Assembly: GCA_910574455.1 (NCBI GenBank)
Contig: CAJSYZ010000009.1
Location: 620,001 to 684,000 of the forward strand
Length of the DNA: 64,000 nt
Direction of reading: 5' to 3'
Source: Trichaptum fuscoviolaceum
Lineage: Eukaryota > Basidiomycota > Agaricomycetes > Hymenochaetales > Trichaptaceae
Part shown: piece by piece, positions 1 through 11,854 of the stretch
Layout of the letters: each line of letters starts with the position of its first letter
How positions within the stretch are numbered: position 1 is the first letter of the stretch
Program-made: the position numbers and the translations under genes
The notes under the pieces: model-generated
Database searches by the model: none
What the model was told of the DNA's origin: nothing
What the model saw: the letters and a program-made list of their open reading frames with translations, nothing else

Positions 1-1649
1 CCGCGCGATCTCACATTGGTGCTCCGGCTACAGCATTTATATATATGAAGATTTCAGCCATACTTGACTTACTTAACGGTTGATGATCCGATGATCCCAA
101 GGCGAAAAAAAATAAATGTGCGGACATACATATATTCCCGGGCTTTTCTTCCACTAGGTTATCTGATCTTGGAAGGCGGGCTGGTGGTACTGTACTGCGA
201 ATGTCTTATCCAGTGAGTCGATATAGTTCTCCGCGGCTTCGTCCACTTTTTGATACTCCTCCCGAACGCATCCCAATGTCAGCAGATAGATCCTTCAGGA
301 GTATGATTATCGAGTCCAGCGTCAGGATCCCGGCGCCCGGCGTGGTGCGAATTCAAATGACGCGAGTGTATGTAAGTGTGCGTCAGTGCGTCAGACTCAA
401 CTTGAAGCGTCGGTGGCGGTGCGACGAGCGGAACGCGAACGCGAAAAAACCTAGCTTCTCTAAAAGCAGTCATTGACTCATTGTGAGTTTGTTTATTATA
501 CACTGGCAGACGCGTTTGACGAACGTGACGAGAGAAGAGAGAGTATGTAGGATGGTCACGCACGGTTTTGCCCTGATACCCACCCATTCGTCTCGATCCG
601 TCACGGTCTGATGGGCCATGGCCTCCTTTGAGATCTCGATCTCCGGCTAACATAACATAACTAGAGTGCGGACACGCAGTGCCTGAGCCTGAGGAGTTTC
701 GCGAAGGGGGTCACGGTGCGGGTGCAACTTGGTATCCTCAGGCTCAGGCCACCCAATCAACGCATTTACTGGCAGCACTTCATCATTATAATGCATAGCC
801 CTAGGCCTTGCGCGGGTGAGTTGTTACGAAGTCTCGTAGAGATGGCCGCCCACGACTTACCATAGGATATGCCCTTCGTACGGATTGGATGAAGTACTGT
901 ATGTAGTAGGACCATTTCAGTTTCACCAAGGTACCGAGATGTAACACGATAAGTAGGCCTAGTTAGTATATGAAGTACGGTGAGCACGTTTGTCGTTGCT
1001 GAGACGTATGTAGATGTGCTGGTCAGATATGTATCTCCAACTACTACATAGACGCGCGAATGACTCAAGTGGCTAAGATGCATACCTGGCCCGATGAGTA
1101 AGGGAACAGGTGTTGAGTCCGATGATTTGAAGGCGAAAGCGGCGACGGAGAGGAAGGCGATCGGTGCCTAAGTTGTCAACCAGAAGTTCATCATGATATA
1201 CATACCTTGGGAGGTTTTCGAATTGGAGAAAACTAAAAAGCGTGTGTAATTGGGTTGGTAAGTAAGAACTTAAGTGCATCAACCAAAGCTGAAAACGAAT
1301 TTTTTTTTTTTTTTTTTGAGAACATATGTACACGATTGATTTTTTTCCTTCCATATATCATCATGATATCATGCCTCAGCAAGCTGTTGATGCCCGGGCC
1401 GGGGGAAGCCTAAACGCTGTAAGACAAGCGAAAGGAACCAGGACAGGGAACAGGTTCACCCGCACTGGCACTGCTCAAGCCCGCCCCGCCCGAGGTCTGC
1501 TGATATGAAAAATTGAAACGTGGTCGCAGTGATGGCTGGAGAAGAAGGCTGCGATTTGTCGTTAAGGCCAGGTATTGCCGCCGTCGTTGCGTCGTCGCGC
1601 ATTCTTCTTCTTCAATAACGTAGGAGGGAGGAGCTACAATTTAAATTAC
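1..1649. other. Intergenic region, no gene recognised
   Basis: No ORF here resembles a known family and none shows a convincing exon structure. Visible items are a 15-bp inverted repeat (681-695 with 735-749) and a long T homopolymer near 1300-1317. Confidence 0.5.
681..749. repeat. Short perfect inverted repeat (hairpin)
   Basis: GCCTGAGCCTGAGGA at 681-695 is the reverse complement of 735-749, with a loop of about 39 nt. It may be a small MITE remnant or chance; no target duplication was identified. Confidence 0.5.
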
Positions 1650-2182
1650 ATATGAGTTGAGCTCGTGCAACATCTCGACCATTTCGAGGGAAAAGTTGTT
1701 TGAGACTGTTAATCTATAGGAGGGTGAGCAGTTAGCACCTGTGCAAAACGTAGGAAAACGATGCAGGACCTCTTGCGCTAATTCATCGGGTTTGCTTATT
1801 CGAGAAAAGGGGCATCGGTCAGAAAGAGTTAATTAGAGACCATGACTGACTGAGATGAACTCACACTTCATATAGGCCTCATAAGCAGATTTCCAAGCCG
1901 CGGTTCTTCGGCTTAGTTCATAGTGAGACACCATACGAGGAAACGACAAGAGACTGCCGGTTCTTACCGCTAGTTCTCCTTGTATACGTACATTCCCGGT
2001 GCAGATCCTTACCAACACATTGTCATCGGCACATTTTGAAAGGAAGCGAATACCATCTCACCGTCTACCTGCGAGCGATTTCCCATCGACATACTCTCAA
2101 ATGTGTGCGACGAAGGGTGTTGAGGAACTCTATATCTTCTGAATCCCAGGTGCTCCTGGTCGAAAGCATCCGTTTTAGACAT
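1650..2182 (-). pseudogene. 5' fragment of the four-TM membrane-protein gene
   Basis: The reverse complement matches the 5' part of the gene that begins at 34078, collinearly from a conserved start codon (2182-2180) through the first intron donor to the region equivalent to about 34590. The encoded peptide WKSAYEAY at about 1890 matches WKATYEAY near 34390. Nothing corresponding to the four transmembrane segments or the C-terminal tail follows, so the copy is truncated. The pre-mRNA-like introns are retained, so it arose by DNA duplication and not retroposition. It could still be transcribed but cannot encode the full protein. Confidence 0.6.
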
Positions 2183-3101
2183 ACTCTCTATCTATGTAAT
2201 TCCATGTCAGCCTGCGCGCACCACTCTGACGAAAAAATCACACGAACCCGGTATGCTGAGAGCGGTTGATAGTAGATAGAACTTGAAGGCTGAGGGTTGA
2301 CAGACTCGGAGTGCCAGTATGACTCGGAGTGAAGGGATGAGGGGAACGAGATGAAGGATTGTCGAGCACCTTCTTCTATAGTCCCGAGACCATTAAGTTA
2401 GGTTGAGGGTTGTGAACCACTGTAATGCAGTTACCATGAAGAGATACTATTCGGCCCCGTGCCATTGAAACAATTGACTATTGGACGATTGATCATCAAA
2501 CCATTGGAATATTGGACCATTGGACTGTTGAATGGCGGAATGACGGAATGGTGGATGAGGATGAACGGAGAACGGAGAACGGGGAACTCAGAAAGTAAAG
2601 CCGGGTGAGTCGGATGATCAGCGGTGAAGCATTGAGTCCGCGCGGTGGCACTGCCACTGGCGGGAAGAGGCGGTAACTTGAAGACTCGGAGTGCGGTAAA
2701 ACCGCGGACACCCGGGTGCCGACCATGCACAATGCACATTGCACACTGGCACGTCGTTGAGTGTTGACGACCCACCATGATGCACGACGCGGACGGTCTG
2801 CCTCTGCCTCGGCATCCGCGTTAACGTTCGTGCGTGAGCTCCTCCACAAACCGTGACTCCGTATGGACAAGCTCGTCGTCATCCACTTCCCACTCTCTCT
2901 CTCATCATCATGTAGTCCGAGTCAGAGTCCGAGTCAGCTCCAGCTCCAGCATCCCGGGAGTCACTCACGCTCACTCTCCTCGACGCCATCTCAGGCGACG
3001 GGACTACTACTACTCCACTGCCACTGGTGTTCGAGAAGCGCTCGCCGCTCCCTCCCGACCTCGTCTAGCCCGTCTGGGTCGACGAAGAGCCCACCCGACC
3101 C
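2183..3101. other. Intergenic region upstream of K1
   Basis: GC-rich stretch with simple repeats such as CCATTGGA-like units around 2480-2530. Overlapping ORFs in several frames look like compositional shadows. The broken kinase-like gene K1 probably begins within or just after this stretch, but no start equivalent to its paralogues was found. Confidence 0.4.
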
Positions 3102-4336
3102 ATGCCTGTGCGTCGCCATCGCCTCCGTACTGCCAGTACAGTCCCCAACCTCGACGCGGGCATACATGATCTGCCGCCCAACCTGACCATAAAACTCGGC
3201 GAGTGCATCGGGCACGGTCGCTCAGGCCTCATTTTCAAAGTCCAAGTCGAACCAGTGTCCCAGTCGAACCATCCTCGTCCTCAGGTTCCTCAAGTACTAA
3301 TACACCGAGCACATCGACGCCTCCGCCAGTGCTGCCGGCGCTCGTCGCCAAGATCGGGCGACAGCACTTCAACAAATGGCTGCTCCGCGAAGCGTGGTTC
3401 TACGAGGAGATGCAATCCCTCCAAGGTCTTGTCATCCCGCGGTGCTACGGTCTCTACTCCGCCCTTATCCCCCATCCTTCCAATCGCGCATCAAGTTTCT
3501 TACCGTGGCCGTGGCTGGAAGGCTGGCGCCTCCGCGAATTCAACGGGCAGGCCGTCTCTCCCGACGTCCTCCTCCATACCTACGAGAAACGCGGGGGGAA
3601 AGACAAGGCGGACGAGCGAGAGATAGAGGGCGAGGCGGATATGTTGGATTATCTTGGGGATTTGACGAACGGTACTACGCCGCGTAGTTCGTGCGCAAGT
3701 TCGAGGACACGAAAAGCACGGTGGTTTGCACGCTGATGCTCTTAGAGGACTGGGAGGTCCGTACCTCCCCATGGGGAGGCGGGTACCCGATGAGATGCGG
3801 TACGTCCACTGTGGTTCCACGTCATTCCATGTCTTTTATTTTACTCCCAAAGATACTGACTATCTGATTTTGAATATGTAAAAAGGGAAGAGATCCTAAA
3901 GGCGTATGCCCAGATCCACGAACTCGGGATCGACCACAACGATCTCACGTACTGGAACATCCTGGCCGCGCATTCTCCTTCGCCTTCACCTCCGCCTTTA
4001 CCTTCACCTTCCCCTTTACCTTCGCCTTTGCCTTCACCTACGCCTTTACCTTCTGGTTCACCTCCGCCTTCACCTTTACCGTCGAACCCGTCCCGTGATC
4101 ATTCAGATCCGTCTCATAGACCCGGTGTCTCCGAGACGTCCGAGCTCGAACCCAAATGCCAGCCACGGCCCCAGTGCCAGTTACGATGCCGGATCATCGA
4201 CTTCGAGCTCGCGAGCAAGATCAACATCACCCCAGCGGGCCTCAGGCTCGCGCAGGGCAGCACGGGCTACCTGGACAGACTGCTGAGGAACCTCAGGTTC
4301 CCGGCGGGCATGATCGTTGGGCAGAATAATAAATGA
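3102..4336 (+). pseudogene. K1: kinase-like family member, frameshifted
   Basis: Most diverged and most GC-rich of six paralogues. Visible in order: glycine loop LGECIGHGRSGLIFKV, lysine and helix C segment (VAKIGRQHFNKWLLREAW), catalytic loop HNDLTYWNIL and DFELA. The reading frame changes between the glycine loop and the lysine (about 3240-3290) and again around 3690-3760 before the ELGEPYLP-like hinge segment, so no single frame encodes the protein. A short intron lies at about 3810-3885. Between the catalytic loop and DFE the exon has an in-frame Ser/Pro-rich insertion (about 3970-4095) that the other paralogues lack. Undetected introns could explain one shift but probably not both. It lies 680 bp upstream of K2 in the same orientation, as a tandem duplicate would. 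Confidence 0.7.
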
Positions 4337-5018
4337 ACTTGTTTGGGTGGCCACTGTGTTGCTCTAAAGTGGCATTCCTTTTCGTGCCATGAGGCAGAAA
4401 AGAAAATCCATGTCTTTGGATATGGAAGTCATGACTCATGAAAGGCATGGGGAGGACGTGTGGCTAGTGGACGATTGGTGGATTGATCGCGAAGTTAAGT
4501 CGCCGACTCGGAATATGTTTTCTAAACGAGCATCCGAGACCGAGTCGCCTTTACCAGCTTTCTTAACCACCGGATCGTCGTAACTAAAGTCTCTCGGAGA
4601 CCAAGTCCGAAGCTGAAAAAAACAACAGTGCCGCGTTTCTCCCTGCAAGAAGTTCAAGTGGCCCCGGAGCCCGAACACGCGTAGAGGTGCTTGAAGTCTA
4701 TGTATTAGCGATGCATGAAATGCCACCAGAACTCCGATTTGAAGCGTTGTACGTAGTATTATATCGGCCGTCTCACTGAGTCACAATGTGTCAGGCAAGT
4801 TCAAGTTGCGATTAAAAGGACCGAGAGACATCGTAGCATAGAACTTGAAGATCCGCCTCCAGAGCCCACTCCTCCGACCCGGAGTTCCAGCCGAGAAAGC
4901 CACGCATCGCAACCATCATAAAAACGAGCCTCCTTGCGCTACAACTCAATCGCTCAATAATAGCTAATGCCAAGAATTATTCAAGACACTCAAGTCATAC
5001 TCATTCGCACGTAACACA
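4337..5018. promoter_or_regulatory. Conserved 5' region upstream of K2
   Basis: About 4590-5018 resembles the DNA upstream of K4 (about 20128-20543) and of K5 (about 27241-27600, opposite strand). Shared blocks include GAGGTGCTTGAAG and CCAAGAATTATTCAAGACAC just before the start codon. Frame is not preserved between copies, so a shared promoter or 5' leader is likelier than a coding exon. This is inference from similarity. Confidence 0.45.
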
Positions 5019-6290
5019 ATGGTACATAAGTTTCACAGGCAGTAGTACTATAACATACTGACGGTTCTCGCAGTCAGTCACGGCATCCGAGTCGCTCACG
5101 ATTGATGGCGTACTTTTGCTTGAAGACTCGATGGTCGAACCGCTGACCTTTGTCAAACACGTGCCTCTCCCTGAAGATCTCATTCGAGAACAATGGAGCA
5201 ATTCTGGAGGGTTTACTCGGTCCAGTATACCTGTGCGTCAGCAACGCACTCAAAGTCCGAACCCCGCTATATATCACAACCTACCTCCTACCCCGGCCCT
5301 GAGACTGAGACTTGGTGAATACATCGGGCATGGACGATCAGGGGTTGTCTTCAAAGTGAATATGGAGGGCCTAGCTTCAAATGCACCGCATGAAACGCTT
5401 CCTCCCTTGGTCGCAAAGTTCGGACGTCAACATTATAATAAATGGCTTCTCAGGGAAGCGTGGTTCTATGAGGAGATGCAAGCTATCCAAGGCGTGGCCA
5501 TTCCGTGGTGCTATGGTCTCTATACTGCTCGCATACCTGTGGTCTCCGGCCGAGTTTTCCTGCCCTGGGTTGAAGGGTGGAAGAGACGCGCTTATGGTAA
5601 AGATAACCGCATAGGGCTTGATGGACTAGTTCGAGACTATGAGAAGAGCGACGGAAAAGACGCTAACGATGTCAAGAACCTGGAATCGGAAAAGGATCTA
5701 CTCAGGGAATTCGGAGATTTCAGGGAACAGTACGGCGATTTAGTCAAGGAATTCGAGGATGAATCGAACTCGGAACAACTTGAACGCAGCACAGTCATCA
5801 CCGTCTTGATTTTGGAGGAGCTTGGTGAGCCCTATCTTCCCGAGGGAGGTAAGAACTGGCCAATGAATAAACGCATTCCTGAACATATAACGTACGTGAA
5901 CCCGACTCACTGTTTGGAAGTTCTTTTCCTAATCCGTTGATTACATGTAGGAAAGACGTCTATGATGCGTATGACAAGCTAAGTGAGCTGGGAACTATTC
6001 ATATGGACATCAAGCACGAGAATATCTTGAAAGCGCCTGTTCGAGTGAGCACTTCTCTTCCCGCCAGCGACAAAGCGAGGAGCGAGGGAGTCGAGTTCAG
6101 TGATCCACTGGCAGGCCAATCTTACACCGGTGATGCCACTAAAATCAAGTGTCGAATTATTGACTTCGAATTGTCAATTAAGTCAAATTTCACTAGAGAA
6201 GTACTTAATCAAGACGCTGAATCATATCTCACGAGGTTGATAAATACCGTGCGATCCGGAGATCCCATTGGCCAAAATGACAATGTATGA
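5019..6290 (+). CDS. K2: kinase-like protein with DFE motif
   Basis: Model join 5019-5021, 5074-5891, 5951-6290 gives 386 aa in frame. The first exon is only the ATG, followed at once by a GT intron, a structure shared with K3-K6. Motifs in order: LGEYIGHGRSGVVFKV (glycine loop), VAKFGRQHYNKWLLREAW (ATP lysine and helix C acid), VITVLILEELGEPYLPEGG (hinge region), HMDIKHENIL (catalytic loop with Asp and Asn) and IIDFELS, where DFE replaces DFG. The catalytic Asp is present and the metal-binding Asp of DFx is kept, so activity is possible; the substrate is unknown. There is no signal peptide or TM segment, so it is probably intracellular. It could instead be a pseudokinase. Frame and splice sites are intact. 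Confidence 0.8.
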
Positions 6291-6549
6291 TACTCAATGC
6301 ATACGATAAATCAATAATATGTATGTAACCTACATATGTTGGATAGCATCTTGAATCAAGCATCATTGTAGACATCCATTCTATCACTGGCACCCCTACT
6401 TATGAATAGCGGCTGGATCGCGTTTGTTATGCGAAAAGAATGTCATCCAATACAAAAGCACACCCAACCTTGTCAAAGTTGTCGTTAGCTCGCTCGCACT
6501 GTAAATCAATAAAATAAGTAAGCAATGCGCGAAAAAAAACATACAGATT
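6291..6549. other. K2 3' flank, shared with K4 and K5
   Basis: The block near 6340-6440 (including GGCTGGATCGCGTTTGTTATG) is also found 3' of K4 (about 21830-21940) and, inverted, 3' of K5 (about 25815-25960). It marks the size of the duplicated unit. No ORF supported. Confidence 0.5.
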
Positions 6550-6806
6550 GACAGCTTACCTTCCTGCGGCGTCTGCTGCATTCAACGCATGCGTTGCAAC
6601 GGCGCACGGGTCACGACCTCGACACCAGCAGTTATCGTCTCCGGAGGGACCACGTTGAGGGCCGCATGTTGCTCATGGGTTCCAGCAAAAGGGTTCCAGC
6701 TGTGTTACTTTCTTGATTTTATGCTCAACGGCGTAGAACAATTTCTTTTGCCAGCTTTGACAGCAATTCGCACTGATTGATAAACACAGCAGTTCGCGCC
6801 CGTCAT
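6550..6806 (-). pseudogene. Decayed copy of the small MTGAN gene
   Basis: The reverse complement matches the two-exon gene at 24827-25193 from the conserved start codon (6806-6804, peptide MTGAN) to the exon-1 end motif encoding NAADAAGR (about 6580-6560). Indels and an early stop after about 30 codons break the frame. Function of the family is not recognised. It lies between K2 and a copy of the NHEIEEG small ORF, the same neighbours as in the island centre. Confidence 0.6.
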
Positions 6807-7549
6807 GTTTAACGCTTAGCCTCGGCACCCACGTAACGATGTGTCGTGTCTTCTCGAGAGTAAATGGGCGAAGCCGCTCATCACATCTAGGCGTCTCGGA
6901 CGAGTTCGATTATCTTCAAAATACCTGATGTAAGTAGGCGTAGTACACTTAGACTTAGGCCGAGAATGCACCATGCTCTGTGTACCAGGTTAGCCCACGA
7001 GTACCTCACCACCTTCTAAGACCATGTCGAGGGGGTAAATTTTAGAACCATCTAGATCTTTTAAACACTGACCAGTGAGACAGCAGCGAAGACGTTCAAA
7101 AGTCACCACGAGGAGCAGATCTCGGACATGGTTTGCGTCTTACATGAACGTCAAAAGCCATCTTATCTAGATCAACAGATACGACGCCACAAAGTGTTGG
7201 TTAAGATTGCAGATCACACTGAATTTTCCAAAGACCCACCTGCCCATCCCATACGCATCCTATGGCTATAATTGTCCGGTCATGAATCCGCTGAAATCGA
7301 AGGCCGCAATGAATGGTGGAAGCTTTGGAGTATTGAGAGGCTAATAGAGCGAAATCAGTATTGGACGCACCATCGGCCATTTCAATCGACCAGAACTCTG
7401 CATCGATGTTTTTGGTCCTCCGCTTTCACCTCCCTTCCCTGCTTCCCATCCCTTCTTCCCCGTAATCTTCTCTTGCTCTCTCTTCCCTCTTCTGACCTCC
7501 TTCAGCGAGATTATTTCAGCGGGATTATTTCAGCGAGATCAACCGATGC
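6807..7549. other. Intergenic region, nothing recognised
   Basis: No supported gene. The last part (about 7400-7549, C/T-rich) resembles the DNA upstream of the small ORF at 22962 and of the inverted copy near 25561, so it probably belongs to that gene's 5' end. Confidence 0.4.
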
Positions 7550-7696
7550 ATGCCGTTGATCATACAGAACCATGAGATCGAAGAAGGCGCCATTCAAGTC
7601 GAGTTCCGAAAAGCCGTTAAAGTGTTATACATCACAGTCGCTGTTTTCTTTCCGTTGATTCCATTCTGCGATGGAAATTGGATATTAGTTAAGTAG
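7550..7696 (+). CDS. Small conserved ORF (NHEIEEG family), copy 1
   Basis: Encodes 48 aa including LIIQNHEIEEG. Two relatives occur in the window: 22962-23117 (+) and 25442-25561 (-). They share an N-terminal NHEIEEG-like segment followed by a hydrophobic stretch that could be a single TM helix. The three always lie near a K kinase gene and a copy of the MTGAN gene. The family is not recognised. The real gene may have upstream exons, because similarity between copies begins 5' of the ATG. Conservation could also reflect only recent duplication. Confidence 0.4.
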   Translation: MPLIIQNHEIEEGAIQVEFRKAVKVLYITVAVFFPLIPFCDGNWILVK

Positions 7697-8391
7697 TCGA
7701 AAATGGTTGTCAGAACTGACGTGAATTGACGAGCACGCACTGGAATGTATCTCCAACTGGGGGCCATTGGCGACAAGTCTACGCACAACGTTACCGCTAC
7801 AGTTATCAGCGCGGTTCAGGAGTGTCAAGCCTGCTAGACAGTTATTCAAGGTCAATATTATTCACGTGAGGAAGATGAATCTGGCTCACCTTGGTCCGAG
7901 TTCAAAAGCATGTAGACCGCACACAACACTGGCACAACTTGAAGTTGGATACTATCAGCTGGGTTATAGATACGCTGGTGATATACGTACTTCATACTTC
8001 GTACTCTTTGACATGCAAAAAGAACACGAATACTTGACATTAGCTCGCTCAGGCTCGCACTGTAGCCTCTTACGGCGTCTGCTGCATTCGACACACGCCT
8101 TGCGTCGACGAACGACCCCGCCATCAGCCAGGTGTCATCATCTCCGGAATGACGACGTTGTACCTTGGCTGCTGCATTCAGTTCGTTCCAGCGTTCTCAT
8201 TTCCAGCTAAAATGTGGTGGATTTGAAGCAACATTCAAGTTCATACACTGCCAGTGGCACGTGTTGTCACTTTTAGCGTGATCGTGACTCGCCGAACGCG
8301 TGCCACCCATGCGGCCTGTGGTTGTAATCTTAAAGAGCGAATCGCACTTCAACGACAAATTCTCCTTTCTTTCATTGCGATTTCCTTCATC
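7697..8391. other. Intergenic region with a partial MTGAN-gene relic
   Basis: About 8045-8200 on the minus strand resembles the 3' half of the gene at 24827 (the NAADA-encoding end of exon 1). It is a short degenerate fragment. The rest is the promoter side of FunK1a, with nothing further recognised. Confidence 0.4.
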
Positions 8392-10772
8392 ATGGCTGAT
8401 ACACAGGAAGGTCGTACCCTAACGCCTCCCCCTCAACCTCCTACGCTAAAAGACACACCAGCAAAGCCACGCAGTGTCCATTCGTCCGAATTTCGTTTTG
8501 CATCTCTGGAGAATAAACGAAATGCCCTACTTAGAGAGGTAGACCGTGTCGTACCAGAATACAATATCAACCAATTTCTGGAGTTGCTACCAAGGTCGAA
8601 CATCAAATTCGATGACATCGCTGAACAACTCATCCAGAAGGGTGTCATTACCAAAGTACAGCCTGATGCTGGAGATTCACCAGATGGAAGTAAGTTCAAG
8701 CTCGCTCACTTCCCGACGGATCCCAACAACAGTTCGGAGACGGAGAACAACATATTCCTAAGATTGAAGGAGGATATCTTCGAGAATATGGTTGCCGCAG
8801 TAGCGCAGAGGAATCCTGAAGAACGTCAGACCACGCAGTTGATGACGGAACCTAACACCGCTCCAAATTCTGACAGGAAAAGCAGAACTAGACCGGATGC
8901 ACACTTTGTCCTGCGTGGCAGAGTCAATGGGAGTAAATGCAATTGGGTGGACATCAGTTGCACGGGCGAATTCAAGAAGTCGCAGTCCGCAGATGCCAGG
9001 GATGATGTAGGTGCTTGCTTGATTGATAAAGTATGCGACATACGTAGCTGACTACTGTCGCGCTCAAGAATGTGACAAAGATGGTCTTCAACCTTCATCA
9101 CACTATGTCAATCGATCCGTGCAGGCGATTTGCATTCGGATTCACCATTGAGAATACACAGATGCGTCTGTGGTTCCTTTCCCGAAGTGTTCTCGCTGTC
9201 AGTACATCATTTAACTTCATCAAGGTGAGTACAACTCTTGCTATCTTACGCCCGAATCTCTTGCTAACAGTTTGGTGATGCTTAGGATCCGAAGACTTTT
9301 ATAAGTTTTTTCCTATCCATGACATATGCTAGAAAGACAGCATTGGGTTGGGATGAGACAATGACGCGTGTCGAAGGAAAGGATTGGACTTATGAGATAC
9401 AACACGGGAAGGAGACGTACAGGGTGCTAGGGATCTTAGCAGATTATGGTGCCGATGTGCTGACCGGACGTGGGACACGAGTGTACAAAGTGCAACTTGT
9501 GAAGGAGAACGGCGATCTGGGAGGCATCCAGGTACTCAAGGATGTGTACATGAATGACGACCGAGATCCCGAACACGAGATATACAAGAAGATCTTCGAT
9601 TCTGTGAAAGATCCTATAGACCACAAGCTGCTCAAGGCCCATCTCCTCACACCTGTCGACGCTTGGATGGTAACAGTCGATGGCGAAGACGACCACACAG
9701 TAAAGGTGATGATGCGTAATATATCGACGGAGACTAATAAATATTTCAGATTGGTTGCTAAGGAGGAGGAGAGTTCGGAGCAGGAGAGGGAAAGTGCCAG
9801 GCCTTTGATGTCTTTCGACGAGGAGCCTGTCGTGAAGGTGCACCTTGCTACCTGTGGCCCTCCGAGATCAAGAATTGCTGGTCGGAAGCATTATCGTATC
9901 GTATTTGAGCAGGTTGCGACTCCAATCTGGCAACTGACGAGCTTGTCGGACGTCTTTATTGTTTTGAGGGACTCGGCCAAAGGTTCGTTCAATAGATTCC
10001 TGTTTCTGATTGGTCTAATGAGATGCTAGCCTTAAGAATACTTGCCCAATATTCATGGGTCCATCGTGATATCAGTGCCGGGAACGTATATTTTCTCGGC
10101 GGAAAGGGTCTTCTGGGCGATTTGGAGTACGCGAAAGTTATGGGTTCGGGTGGCGGACATGAAGTGTTAACGGTGAGCGCCAAGTACTTGGAATGTTGAA
10201 ATCCAATATGCTTACGCAGCGTACAGGGTACCTTGGATTTCATGGCCGCTGAAGTCCTCAAGCGTCGTTACGTTGCTGTGCGTATGCGTCGATCTGCGAT
10301 GCCGCAGTCGGCTGTGCTCACGATACTCAAAAGTCGTGTTCCCAAGCTTGAATTTGAGCATAACCCTGGCCATGATGTTGAATCGCTCTTCTGGCTCGCT
10401 GTGTTCATGTTGTTCTTTTACAGAGATGCTTCGAGCCCCGCGCAGACAGAAGCGCAAAAGGCGAAACGAAGCGAGTGTAGGAGATTCGTCTTTCCCGACA
10501 GCATTGAGAAGTCCTTTACCAACCGATCTGGTATCATCTTTCTACAGGAGGATATTTCGGAATATGTTGAATGGTTCTGTGACTCATTCAAACCTCTGAT
10601 CGATCCCCTTTTCACATTGAACATAGGTTTGTATGACGCGTACACTCTATTCGAGGATTCAATAGTGGAGAAAAAGGACGTAGAGATCCTTCTCGCGGCC
10701 CATGACACTGCGGTCGCCATGTTCGAAGGATGCAGAAAATACTCTCGCGATATTACGATCGAGTCTTTTTAA
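8392..10772 (+). CDS. FunK1a: fungal-specific protein kinase
   Basis: Model join 8392-9006, 9069-9224, 9286-9982, 10030-10172, 10227-10772 is in frame (718 aa). The start (MADTQEG) is conserved in its inverted partner FunK1b, and similarity falls off upstream. An N-terminal region of about 240 aa contains RRFAFGFTIENTQMRLW, typical of FunK1 proteins. The kinase core has WVHRDISAGN (catalytic Asp), GDLEYAK (DLE in place of DFG), TGTLDFMAAEVL (activation-segment end) and HNPGHDVESLFW. These are the hallmarks of the basidiomycete FunK1 family (Pfam Pkinase_fungal), Ser/Thr kinase-like proteins of unknown substrate. Introns are 47-62 nt. No signal peptide or TM segment. Probably functional. Confidence 0.88.
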
Positions 10773-11545
10773 GAAACCCGGACGTTGGACACACTGCCAG
10801 ATTCACAGCCGCAACATGTACACAATCAACAACCATCTGAGCCCATTGCTGGCGACCGAATGCAAAGAGCTCCAAAACCGGATAGTAATGAACAAATGCC
10901 TGTGCTCAATGTGGGTGATCATTAACCAAAGCGAAAGTTATTCGATCCATATATAAAGAACCTTCCCAATCACTCCGGGTGTTTGTTTCTCAACACTGAC
11001 GAAGATGTATAGCAAGAAGCTCTATCTGGACAGTGGCAAGTTGTACAAGGAAGAGTGTTGATCGTTGCCCTTTTTGCATCAGCATTAATATTTATGACGA
11101 ATTTCCTCAACTATCCACTTGTTTTCAACGGAGACCGTCACGGTTTTGCGAGTGTACTGTACTTGCAATGTTTTCAATGCCGATAACAAAGTTCTGGCTT
11201 ATCATCATATACGTTGTTTAAGTTAGAGATGAAGCCGCAGAGGATAGACATTGATACGTCATGAGAGGCACTCAGTCTAAAGCAATGCCCTCTAGGACAT
11301 TATTTGTTACCATAGGATTAGCTGCGTTTAAAGACAAATTGTGATATATGCACTTTGCGAACAATATTCCTCGACGTACAATAAGCACACCGGACGGCGG
11401 ACCGATTTCGGGTCCTTAGCTTCTCCGTGTAATGTAACCGCGGTTCTCATCCTCACCTTGTGAACTTGTCACGATAGGCCGGGGACATCTTTCGAGGGAA
11501 GATGATCTACGACTCGACTACACTGGTCAAGGTCGCTGCACACTA
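10773..11545. other. FunK1a 3' flank, left arm of inverted duplication
   Basis: Noncoding. Blocks here reappear inverted at about 30050-30710 (for example GTTTTCAACGGAGAC and TCACAATTTG-type segments). It ends at the copia target site. No gene supported. Confidence 0.55.
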
Positions 11546-11550
11546 ACTGT
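11546..11550. repeat. Copia target-site duplication, left
   Basis: ACTGT immediately left of the element, repeated at 16489-16493. The matching place in the other arm (about 30045-30066) is an empty site. Confidence 0.9.
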
Positions 11551-11819
11551 TGTAGAGATATACTCAGTATTCGTGGTAGAAAACTCTAATATATTAAATC
11601 ACCTGTAGAGATATACTACAGAGTAATTAGACAATGTAAAGAACAAGATACAAATGATATACTCACCTCAGTATTCGTGGTAGAAAACTGAGGTGAATTA
11701 CAGGATGAGAGTGAAACTAAATAATGTCGGCCGTTTAGTGGCTGACCGCGCCATGTATTACATAATAAAATAAGTCCGTAAATGCGCAATAAAATAGAAA
11801 TGTTCGTCAACATCTAACA
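11551..11819 (-). repeat. Copia 3' LTR
   Basis: 269 bp with TGTAGAG / CTAACA ends on the plus strand, identical to the partner LTR. It contains internal direct repeats of TCAGTATTCGTGGTAGAAAA. A 65-codon ORF inside both LTRs is incidental. Confidence 0.93.
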
Positions 11820-11830
11820 CTCCCCCTGAG
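11820..11830 (-). promoter_or_regulatory. Copia polypurine tract
   Basis: CTCAGGGGGAG on the minus strand abuts the 3' LTR, the expected site for plus-strand DNA priming. Confidence 0.75.
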
Positions 11831-11854
11831 CGCGTCCATTCGTGCTCCCCCTTG

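Noticed and set aside
9001..9068. Apparent 4-nt frameshift between FunK1a and FunK1b
   Set aside because: The length difference falls inside an intron (donor GTAGGT, acceptor TCAAG). Both genes splice in frame.
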